Positions 34,668 to 44,065 of a stretch of DNA of 45,048 bases are shown in pieces. Both the position numbers and the translations under genes were made by a program. Each line of letters opens with the position of its first letter. The first letter of the stretch is position 1. The notes under the pieces are model-generated. The model was not told the DNA's origin and did not search any database. It saw nothing but the letters and a program-made list of their open reading frames with translations. Source of the DNA: Cokeromyces recurvatus (Eukaryota; Mucoromycota; Mucoromycetes; Mucorales; Mucoraceae); NCBI RefSeq assembly GCF_025118155.1, contig NW_026251436.1, positions 100,001 through 145,048 of the forward strand, written 5' to 3'.

Positions 34668-35689
34668 TTAGGGTAGTCCACATGTCTTCACAGCTAGTGC
34701 AACACATCGAGAAGCCAAAGGTAGATCTTCTTTTTTATCAAAGTAAACAAGGGGTTGCTTGGAAAACTGTGCCATGTAAGCGCGTCGAAATTTTTGAGGA
34801 CTTGAATTACTTGTACTATGATGTAAAAGACGGTGTGACATGAATAAAATAGAGCCTGCAGGCACCTCTAACAGGTACGAATTATTTTGGAAATCGACAA
34901 GCTCCACTGTTCCATTGAATCGGTTAACATCATCAAGTGCTGTCCAACAAGCTACTGTTGGTTCTTGTCTGTGACGTACATCATCATAATAATCTGAATC
35001 CTATTACTAAAAAAAGTTATTCTTTTTATATTGTTTATATATGAACACAGTTAGTGAATACCCTATGCCATGCAAATTGAGATAGTCCGAATATAGAAGG
35101 CGGTTTAATGATATATTGTTCATTCAACTAACACATCGTATAACATTTAGTCAGTTAGATACTTCATACTAGTCTAATCATTTAGAATAACAAACCAAAT
35201 ATGTATCTTCTGTTTCTAATAGTTGTCTTGCCCAAGCTCCATATTTATGTAATACTAAATCAGAAATCAAAGTACCATTATCACAATCAAGAATACTATC
35301 ACGTAATTTTTTATATTCTTTAACATCAGTTTTATAAAAATCGTTTTCAAACTCTAGAAAGCCACACGTCCAAGGCTCTGATTTTTATTTTTATTTTTTT
35401 TTTTAATTGTAATTAATTTATTAAAGGAAAAAAAAATTGTTGCAAATTACCAACAATACAACCAAGGTCGTGAATTAGATCATATCCTTCTGTCATTAAA
35501 TGATTAGAAAGAAGATCTGCTTCATCATGTAATGCACGCAGTTCATTCTCTGACAATGCTATAATAAGGATATTTTTTAGGTTAGAATTAAATATGTACA
35601 TATATATATATATATTTGATTTTACCATCAAGTAAGACAGTATATCCCTTTTCACAAAACTCGTTGATGTTTTCTTTTCTTAGAATCAT
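34668..35689 (-). CDS. Phytanoyl-CoA dioxygenase (PhyH) family protein
   Basis: Five exons on the minus strand (35689 to 35626, 35558 to 35451, 35377 to 35196, 35127 to 35062, 35000 to 34668) join in phase to give 250 residues. This is an Fe(II)/2-oxoglutarate oxygenase fold. The metal ligands are His139 and Asp141 (FAWHRD) and probably His200 in FMSHRLLHHS, preceded by the typical VPAGSILF. A following Arg pair (FRRAYMAQF) is placed like the 2-oxoglutarate-binding Arg. The N-terminal part contains ENINEFCEKGYTVLLD, a usual PhyH opening. Small PhyH proteins act on diverse small molecules or secondary metabolites, so the substrate is open. No peroxisomal PTS1 is present (C-terminus CGLP). It is divergent from MPP10. 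Confidence 0.87.
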
Positions 35690-35894
35690 TAATGAGTTCA
35701 ATCAGAAATGCACATTGTTTTTTTCATTTATTATGAAAACTGATTTTTGTGACTTGAAGTTGTGTGACTTGATTTATTTTTTTTATTTTTTTTTTTCCTT
35801 TCCTTTTTTTTTTTATTTTCATTGTGGAAACTAAATAAATAAAACCAAACTAGATCTTGGGATTAACCCTTTTTTTTTTATTTATTTATTGAAA
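35690..35894. promoter_or_regulatory. Bidirectional promoter between PhyH gene and MPP10
   Basis: Only 205 bp separate the two start codons, so both promoters must lie here. Pyrimidine-rich tracts (35777 to 35820 and 35868 to 35885) precede the MPP10 ATG. No specific factor site is identified. Confidence 0.55.
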
Positions 35895-37804
35895 ATGTCG
35901 AACTCAATTGACCAATTTATATCCAATGTTGTAGATAAACCACAAGTCTTTTTTACTTCAAATCAAGAGGTTGTTAATAATGCTTTGGAAATGGCAAAAC
36001 ATTTCTACGATAATGGTATCTATCTATAACTCTAACTATACGGCAAATGGTATACTCAGCCCTTTTTTTTTTTTCATCTAGTCAAAAAAATAGAACAAGT
36101 CCAATTTTCACCATTTACAGAATTATTAACAGAGGGATTTGATAACGATCAAATTTGGGAAGAAATTGCAGCACAAAACGAGCCCTTTTTAGATTATGCT
36201 AAAGATGCTCTTAAATCATTTAGCACCAAAAAACCTTCTCTGAAAGAATCTCAATCATTTAGTGACGATGAAAGTGTATCCGGCCAATCCATGGATCTTG
36301 ATGAAAATGAAGAAATCCAGGACGATGATGAAAATTTCGAATTTGATCAACAAGAAGAAACAGAAAATGAATCTCAAGATGAGGAAGAAGAAGAAGAACA
36401 AGAAGAACAAGAAGAAGAGGACACAGATATAGAAGAAGAAGAAGAAGAAAAAAAGTATATCAATTTATAAACCTTAACATGAATGTATATTAATATTTTT
36501 TTATTTTTTTTATTTTTTTTTTAAAAAAAAGACCTAAAAAAACATCAGAAGTAGACGATGACTTTTTTAATTTAGAAGAATTTAACAAGTGGACTGAAGA
36601 ACAGGAACAGTTAGACATGATGTCAGATCGAGAAGATGATGAATTTGATTTTGATAAAAATTTAGATGAATCCGAAGATGAAGAAGATGAAGATGAAGCT
36701 GTAGCTGCTGCAGAAATGACATATAATGACTTTTTTGGAAAGAGGCCAAAGCAGTCAAGTAAAAAAAGAGTTCAATTTGAAGATAATATAAAAGAAGATT
36801 TTGATGAGACAAATTCTGATAATGAGGAGGAGGAGGAGGAGGAGCAGTCAAATGAAGAAGATGAATCAATGCAGGAAGGCTCAGTGCGTGATCTCTTTGC
36901 AGAAGAAGATGATACTGAAGAATCGAATGATAATGATAAATCCGCCTTTCAAAAACAGCAAGAACGAATCCAGGCACAAATTGAAGAATTTGAAGAAGAA
37001 AATATTCAAGATAAACATTGGACATTACGTGGTGAGGCAACTGCTAATATTCGACCTGTAAATAGTCTCCTTGAAGAAGATCTTGAATTTGAACATGCGA
37101 ATAAGCCTGTTCCAGTTATTACACAGGAAACCACAAATACCCTTGAGGAGATGATTAAAAAACGTATCCTGGATAACATGTTTGATGATGTTGAACGCAA
37201 AGTGGATCCTACTTTACAACCTTTTGTGCCTTCTAGACGTATTGAACTTAGTGATGAAAAAGCCAAGCAATCACTTGCTGAAATATATGAAGATGAATAC
37301 ATGCATAAACAGGGGAACCAAGAAAAGAAAGATGCCCGTGATGAAGCACTTGAAAAGGAACACGAAGAGATTACAGAAATGTTCAAGACATTATGTTACA
37401 AATTGGATGCCCTTTCTAATTTCCATTACACACCTAAGGCACCTAAGCCTGAAATGACAATCGTGAGTAATACTGCTGCTATTAGTATGGAAGAAGTGAT
37501 TCCTGTCAATGTCTCAGAAGCTACTTTACTGGCTCCTGAAGAAGTATATGATAAGAAACGTAGTGAGGTGAAGGCGACAACAGAAATGACACAAGAAGAA
37601 CGTAAACGTCTTAGAGCTCAAAAGAAGAAATTGAAGAGAAAGGAAAAGGCAATGAAGGAAAGAGAAATGAAGGTAATGCAAAAGTACAATCCTCGAATTG
37701 GTCAAAAGAAGGAAAAGATGAATGCAGTCAAGGAACTACTGACGCAAAAGAATGTTACTGTTATTGGAAAAGATGGACAACAAAAGCAATTTACCAAAAA
37801 ATAA
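35895..37804 (+). CDS. MPP10: U3 snoRNP component MPP10
   Basis: Three exons (35895 to 36015, 36082 to 36454, 36532 to 37804) give 588 residues. Mpp10 acts with Imp3 and Imp4 in the SSU processome for 18S rRNA maturation in the nucleolus. Diagnostic segments: an N-terminal helical part (QFISNVVDKPQVFF), long acidic Glu/Asp stretches in the middle, then FNLEEFNKWTEEQEQ, YNDFFGKRPKQ, KHWTLRGEATANIRPVNSLL, EEMIKKRILDNMFDDVERK and LSNFHYTPKAPKPE. The C-terminus is basic (RLRAQKKKLKRKEKAMKE). The acidic runs are encoded by GAA/GAG repeats. Length is near that of yeast Mpp10 (593). Confidence 0.95.
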
Positions 37805-38249
37805 TGTATATGATTTATAGTTTAAATATAAGAAAAAACAAATAAATAAATAGATAGATAGATAGTGTAAAATACGAAAGATGTGGTAATGATATGTTTA
37901 TACGCTTACTGTGTTATACTACATATTGATCATATTACATAATAATATATACATTAAAGGGATTCATCATATAAAAAAGAAAAAAAGAAAAAGAAAAAAG
38001 AAAGAAAAAAAAGAAAAAAAAGAAAAAAAAGAAAAAAAAGAAAAAAAAGAAAAAAAAAAGAAAAAGAAAAAAGAAAAAAAGAAGAAAAAGTGCATATACA
38101 TATCATATAAACATACAATAATAAGAAGGATTCAAATTAATAACGATAATGGAATTGAGGGACGAGAAAGGGTATAGTGCTACTTGAGGAATTTTCTATA
38201 ATATGAATACAAAGGAATGTCGTGTAAAATGGTGTATCTTTTTTTCGTT
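37805..38249. other. Convergent intergenic region with an AAAAAAAG repeat
   Basis: MPP10 and the minus-strand gene below end here. From about 37974 to 38090 an A8G-type repeat (GAAAAAAAAG units) creates a spurious Lys/Glu-rich open frame. A short TAGA repeat lies near 37850 to 37865. Confidence 0.8.
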
Positions 38250-38897
38250 CTAAAGAGACTTTTTTGAAAAAGTAGTGTCACAAGTATTTGCCCTTTTACG
38301 CTTCCATTCAACACATTTAGAGGATGGGGCGGGAACTGTGACGATTTCATTATAATTTTCTTGCTGTTGACCCCAAATGATTTTAAATCTACCTTTTTGC
38401 ACTGAATGGCATGTTGGTGTTCTTGTGATACATTCATTTTTGACAATCTCCTCCTTTGTTGGAAAGGGTAAAGTTTTATTATTAGCGTTCTGCCAAAAGT
38501 GGTCGTCCCAAATGCACACTGTTGGGCCCACTGTAGAATAATGATGAGGAGAAGAATATCCATCGTCGTCACTTTCTAAATCATCTGAGTCATCATCATC
38601 TGTAGTAGAGGATGAGCAGCAGATAGACGTAGCTCTCTTTCGGTCAATACCTGTTAGATGAGCAAATTGACTAGCGGTCAAGTCTTCAGAATGAATTGTT
38701 GTATCGTAAGAGGATTTTCGAATGAATTTTTCAGTTGCAGCAGCCATTGTAGTGGCTGACGTTGTGCGGTTGTTGTTGTTGTTGTTGTTGCGAGAATAGT
38801 TAAATTTATGTGATAATTTGTGAAATCTTTTTTTCCATTTGATTGTATCAAAATAGTTGTGTAATGGTATAGAAGGGCTTGAGTTACTTTTGATCAT
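38250..38897 (-). CDS. Conserved-looking protein of unknown function
   Basis: 215 residues in one exon. After a basic N-terminus (KWKKRFHKLSHKFNY) there is a polyasparagine tract, a Ser/Asp-rich acidic middle (SSSTTDDDDSDDLESDDDGY) and a denser C-terminal part reading VCIWDDHFWQNANN, PFPTKEEIVKNECITRTPTC and SVQKGRFKIIWG. That last part looks like a compact conserved motif region. No transmembrane segment or catalytic motif is seen. A second, overlapping minus-strand frame (38180 to 38572) is a shadow. I do not recognise the family. Confidence 0.68.
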   Translation of the reverse strand: MIKSNSSPSIPLHNYFDTIKWKKRFHKLSHKFNYSRNNNNNNNRTTSATTMAAATEKFIRKSSYDTTIHSEDLTASQFAHLTGIDRKRATSICCSSSTTDDDDSDDLESDDDGYSSPHHYSTVGPTVCIWDDHFWQNANNKTLPFPTKEEIVKNECITRTPTCHSVQKGRFKIIWGQQQENYNEIVTVPAPSSKCVEWKRKRANTCDTTFSKKSL

Positions 38898-40113
38898 TAA
38901 AGTTAAACTGAAAATAATAATAAAAATGAAAAATGATAATAAAAAAAATATAAAATAAAAAATAAAATAAATATAAATATAAAATAAAATAAAAATAAGA
39001 AATGGCAGAATATTATAAATGTAAATTATATAATAAATTTGTGTTAATTCAGTTCATATAAAACATGCATATGAGTGGTTTATGCCCAAAGGCGAAATCG
39101 CCTCAGACTAAATAATATCCGTTAAACTATAATATTAACAGTTGGATAATATTTTTCTTTTTCCTTCCTACTTTTACCACCTCCCTGATATACAAATATA
39201 TATGTACATATTTATATAAAAGGATATAAGCACAAGCATACATTATCATTCTTCTGACCTCCCCACTTTTTTTTTTTTAAGTACAATATAAGCCTCTCAA
39301 AAAAAATAATATCGAATGCTGTATAATTTACCTGCTTTATATTTTTATTATGTTGAAAACATGTGTTCTTTTTGTGTGTGTGTGCGGGAATTAAAAGAAT
39401 ATCAGGCACAAAATAATAATAATAATAATATAATAAAACAGGTTAAAAAAAATTGTTAAATTTACTTATATTGTTGCTCCAGATATATTATCAAAAAAGC
39501 ATGTTAGCCTGTTGTAATTTATATATTCATATGCCGTTATTATAAAATATATATGAATATACATATGTGTATACATATTATATCATATATTATATTATAC
39601 ATTATATTATGTCTTATTATTCGTTTCAATTAGACAAATACTCCTATTTTTCTGCCATAATAAATACAATATTAATGAGAAATAATTTATCTTCTTCTTT
39701 TCCGGAATATTATATTTTAGACTAATTCACTTGCGTTACATTAAAATTCTGATTTTGTGTTTCATTACTAAAGAAAAAAAACTATTCTACTTTATTTGTT
39801 GTCAACAAGTAAATTTATTAATATACAATTATTTAAATCACAATTGTTCACAGAAAAAAAGAAGAAGGGGATTGAATAACGTGATAGTAGTAGTAACGGT
39901 ACTTGATCATTAACAACAATGTGGTTAATTTTTAGTTGCATTTTTTAATGACGTTATTATTTTAATAAACTTTCATTAATCAATAATTAATCTGTTGCTA
40001 TCAACGCAAAATAAAAAGGCTAAGCTAAGTTTTGAATCACAAGATAATTACTTCATTTAAATGTTAAAAAAAAATTACCGCACAAAAAAAAAAAAAAAAA
40101 ATCAAAAAGTTAT
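38898..40113. other. Intergenic AT-rich DNA before tRNA-Glu
   Basis: No gene is supported. Contents include poly-A and AAAT-rich stretches at 38935 to 39000, a TA-rich palindromic area at about 39540 to 39610, and an A run at 40083 to 40100 just 3' of the tRNA-Glu gene. T5 (minus strand, 40104 to 40108) is the likely Pol III terminator. Confidence 0.6.
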
Positions 40114-40185
40114 TTCCCCATCGGGGAGTCGAACCCCGGCCGTGTCGGTGAAAGCGACAAATCCTAGCCGTTGGACCAATGAGGA
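40114..40185 (-). tRNA. tRNA-Glu, anticodon TTC
   Basis: The minus strand folds into a cloverleaf. The acceptor stem is TCCTCAT/ATGGGGA with one T-G pair. The D stem is GTCC/GGAT. The anticodon stem TGTCG/CGACA encloses the loop CTTTCAC, giving anticodon TTC (glutamate GAA). The T stem is CGGGG/CCCCG with loop TTCGACT. The sequence closely follows eukaryotic tRNA-Glu. No intron. Exactly 58 bp upstream of nucleotide 1 a CACTA-type element begins. Confidence 0.96.
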
Positions 40186-40800
40186 ACTTACATTAATGTC
40201 GTTTCTTGACTTCTTGAGATACAAAAGAGTAAAACTTTAGACCCACTACAAGTAATGAAAATATTCCGCAACTGAAAACATACGTAAAACAAGTCTTTTT
40301 GCTGAGTTTTAAGTGATTTTTTCAAAAAATGATTATTTCGTCAACTTATTACTAGTAAACATGAAAATAAAATTAATATTAATTTTTTTATCATATACAA
40401 GCTTTTATATATCTAAAAAAAACTACAACTTTATAGCAAAAATTGATTATTTTATAGCAATTTTAATTTTACAGCCTTTTGGCAGTATTTAATTTTCATA
40501 GAGAAATTGGGAGAAAAAAAATTAATTGACCAATAAAAGTCCTAAAAATAAAAAAATAAACATTCAGCTGGAGTTAAAATGACGTTTTTATTTTTTTTGG
40601 TTCTTTCACCCCCACAATTTTCACTTGTAATTTCAGCATGCTAAAAAATTAACTTTTTTTTTCTTCTACAAACAGTTAGACATAAATTCTTATATAATAT
40701 TTCATACATGACAAGAAAAGATAACTATTATAAAAGTATACAATACATATAATAAACAAAAAAAATAATTTTGCATCTTTATTTAATTTAGTCATTTCGA

Positions 40801-40836
40801 ATGTAAATGTAAATGTAAATGTAAATGTAAATGTCA
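40801..40836 (+). repeat. ATGTAA hexamer array
   Basis: Five perfect ATGTAA units followed by diverged ones, inside element 2. Related ATGTAAAAAA words mark the start of each unit of the longer tandem repeat that follows. Confidence 0.85.
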
Positions 40837-40860
40837 ATGTAATTGTAAACATTAATGGAA

Positions 40861-41240
40861 ATGTAAAAAAAAAAGTAATCTCATAGATGCATGTTAATTG
40901 TCCCTAAAAAAATACAAAACACTTTCAACCATATTTAAATGTACACATACATATTATTACGTTACTACGACTGTTATTTGTTCAGTTTAAAATGACAAAA
41001 AACATTATGTCAATGCATTACTATTGAACTAATGTAAAAAAAAAAAGTAATTTCATAATTGCATGTCGAATTAACTGTGTTCAACTATATTTAACTGTAT
41101 ATATATATTATTCTCTTATTATAGCTGTTATTTGCTCAGTTTAGAATGACAAAAAAAATATTATGCGAATGCATTACTAATGAACTAATGTAAAAAAAAA
41201 GTAATTTCGTAAATGCATGTCAAATGATCTACATGAAATG
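40861..41240 (+). repeat. Tandem repeat of about 160 to 170 bp, 2.3 copies
   Basis: Units start at 40861, 41032 and 41188, each opening with ATGTAAAAAAAAA then GTAATYTCRTARATGCATGT. The first two share ACTATATTTAA-type, TGTTATTTG and GTTTARAATGACAAAAAA segments, then GCATTACT and GAACTAATG. The third is partial. Lies inside element 2. Confidence 0.85.
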
Positions 41241-41639
41241 TCCAAATTTCAATGTAATCGTTAATGAGTTCTAATTTACAATTATTTAATAATATATTAT
41301 TCTTTTACTAATGTTTCTATTTTATGGAATACGAACGATAACTTGTAAACAAAAAAAAGTACATGAACAATAACTAATAAAGAAAATTGTGGGGGAGAAT
41401 AAACTTATTGTAAACTTTAATTAGACAATTTTAATTAGTGCTAAAAAATTTTTTTAGTCCCTTTTTTTATTTTTTTTATCTTTTCTTTCTTTTCATTATA
41501 TTGTAATAACATGCTTTTTTTCTATTATTTCTATTTTTTAGAATTTATTTTTTACTAGGTAATTGTTAATATATAATTGTAAATAAATAATATAAACTAA
41601 ACAAACATAATGTATTCACTTTTTCATTTTATTTTACAG

Positions 41640-42181
41640 AGATATTGAGATTCTATTAAAGAATACTGCCTCTTGGTAACAGATAAAAAAAAAGAGAGAG
41701 AAAAGGTATATCATCAAGGCTTTTCTTCTTTTTCAAGTTATTGAAACTAATTTTGTATATTTATATTTAGATAAAGCTTTTTATTGTATTGTCTATCCAT
41801 TGAATACAAATGATCAAGTGTTCTCTTTTACAATCAATTGAATAATATGGTAAGTTTCTTTTACAACAATAATTCAACAAGTATTATAAAGTATATATAT
41901 ATTTACTCATTATTATTTAATCATGCTTAGATGGCTCTTGTTCTATTCAATAGATAGATATACTAATAAAAACTTTTATTTTCTCTTTATATTAAAGGTA
42001 AATATCATATTACAAGGGCTAAAATCATATATATAACATGTCATAATTAGTAACTTGTCTTTATTTTTATCATTTAGGTAGACATTTATATCCTGGTAAT
42101 ACTGAATAACTAACTACAGATCAAATGGCTAAATCAATGGTAATCTTGGCTACTACTACTAAAGTTATATTAACTCAAGGT
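41640..42181 (+). pseudogene. Decayed multi-exon gene inside element 2
   Basis: Coding-like pieces flanked by splice-like sites, but with stops. After CAG at 41639 one reads DIEILLKNTASW to a GTAACA donor. After TTTAG at about 41771 one reads KAFYCIVYPLNTNDQVFSF then a stop. After TTTAG at about 42078 one reads HLYPGNTE, a TAA, then LTTDQMAKSMVILATTTKV up to a GTAAGT donor at 42180. Probably a transposon-encoded or captured gene that no longer works. Not recognised. Confidence 0.4.
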
Positions 42182-42539
42182 AAGTATGTCGTTGTATTAT
42201 AGTATATATTATTATATATTTTTTTTTGCCATTATCATTATTATATAATATTCTATAACCCAATTTCAAATAAATAAATAAATAAATAAATAAATAAAAA
42301 GCCACATTTTTTTAAAAAAGAAAAGCTGTATAAACAAGGGCATTATAAGCCTATTAAACGTTAAGGAAGTGCAAATAATGAGCCAATAATGCAAACAGAT
42401 TTGTATAATAAAAGCCTCAATTGAGTATAAACATCTTTAATAAGATCCAATTATAAGTAAGAGTAAAGATATGAATTACGACGTTAGAGACCAATGATAA
42501 AGGCAGTTGCTAGCGTAATATCGTTGTCCCCCCAAAAAT

Positions 42540-42735
42540 AATAACCTATAATAATCACCAAAAGATACGTTTTACGTATTATCAGAATTGCGGAATACAC
42601 GTTTTCGGTAGTTTTCAGTGGACGTAAAACGATCGTTTTACTTGTCGTTTTCCGCAAGTACCGAATACTTTCGTATTACGTGTTGCGTAATACGAGACCG
42701 AAAACGATCGTTTTACGTATAGTTCTCCGCAATAT
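42540..42735. repeat. Right subterminal palindrome array of element 2
   Basis: A less AT-rich block with the perfect 18-bp palindrome GTAAAACGATCGTTTTAC at 42624 to 42641. A second core, AAAACGATCGTTTT, is at about 42701 to 42714. Several ACGTAATACG, TTTTCGGTA and TTGCGGA words occur. It plays the same structural part as the CAATTG palindromes of element 1. Confidence 0.85.
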
Positions 42736-42758
42736 ATCACAACTCTTTACTTGTAGTG

Positions 42759-43801
42759 GACCACTGCAGATAAAGTCTATTTTCACAATTGTTAAATGTT
42801 TGTAAAAGTAGACCTTTCACAATTGTAAAAGGTGACCTTTTACAAGAATTTTCGAAAATTGGAATATTAAAAAAATCATACCTTCTGAAAGCGACATTTT
42901 TCTGATTCAGAATGTATTTATTTTATTTTATTTGGTCAAGAATTCATCGAGTTATTATCATTTGGAAGTTTACTTTTCGCTTACATGCAATGCAAATTTC
43001 TGGGGTTTACATATTTTTTTATTGAGAATGAAATTGAATTTTATTGATAATCCCTTCAATAATTGTGATTGGCTAAATATGCATAGTGATAATTTTTTTT
43101 TTAATCTTGTTACTTTTTTTTTTTTTTACAACAAAGTCGTGAAGTATGCGTACCTATTTTTGTTATAAAATATATTCTATTCAATTTTAGAAGAGGGCAT
43201 AAGCATGTTATATGAGCATTTAACGTACATTAAAAAGTTTCAACAATAAAGGTGAATATTTTTTCTATTAATTTGCTGAAAGACGCTTTAAATAAATTCG
43301 TTAAAGCTTTGAACATAATAATGCGTCTATAAAAAATATAATTTGTTTATATTTAAAATAAAAAATAAATAAATAAAAGTTATCGACTATACAAAAAGAC
43401 GTCGCAATGGTTAAATTTGCAAATAAGATTGTTGCTAATGCCTGATGACAACTGTCCCATTGAGTAATTCTCTTACATTTATAAAATGTTTTCTTTAATT
43501 GAAATGACTTGCTAGTATTACTATAATATTCTTAACTGATTTATCTTTTCTACTTTTTATAATATAATTTTTTTGCATCCTAAATTCTATTTAAACGTTT
43601 TAACAATTTATAATAAAATCGTTCCATTGTTAATTATAAATTGAATAAAAAACATTAAAGCACATATTGGTTGGTGATGGGTAGCATTAAGTCATTGTTA
43701 GTTAATTACAATGTGCGAAGTCGTTGTTAATTCATTGCGAGTAGATGTTATATTTTTATTTTGAAATTAAAAGAAATAAAAAACGTAAGCGTTTACTGTT
43801 G

Positions 43802-43851
<50 letters not shown>

Positions 43852-44024
43852 TGCATGCTAAATTTAAATACAGACGGGAAGTGCTTTAGATGCAAAAGAT
43901 AAGGAACGAGAAAACAGAAAAGACAAATCTGTGAAAACTCTGAATAGTTTATTGAAAGAAAAATTATACAAAAACTGTATAAAAGAAAAAATAATATGAA
44001 AAAATTGACAATGGCTATTTATCT

Positions 44025-44065
<41 letters not shown>

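Larger units (their letters stand above)
40244..42758 (+). mobile_element. Element 2: CACTA-type DNA transposon, second family
   Basis: The left end reads CACTACAAGTAATGAAAATA; the right end read inward is CACTACAAGTAAAGAGTTGT. The first 12 bases are identical, and similarity continues patchily for about 55 bp (both have a GCGGA or CCGCA word and TACGTAAAAC). Length 2515 bp. The right flank is GAC and the left flank is GACC, so the target duplication is GAC if one extra C lies at the left junction, or it has diverged. The interior has tandem repeats and a decayed spliced gene on the plus strand. It differs in terminal sequence from element 1 (CACTA against CACTG) and has its own subterminal palindromes. 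Confidence 0.75.

Noticed and set aside
36582..37386. Minus-strand frames opposite MPP10
   Set aside because: Shadows of the GAA/GAG acidic repeats of MPP10.
37911..38177. Lys/Glu-rich open frame
   Set aside because: Artefact of the A8G repeat 3' of MPP10.
40801..41240. Possible CRISPR-like repeat-spacer array
   Set aside because: Simple hexamers and a contiguous tandem repeat in a eukaryotic transposon; no spacers of constant length.
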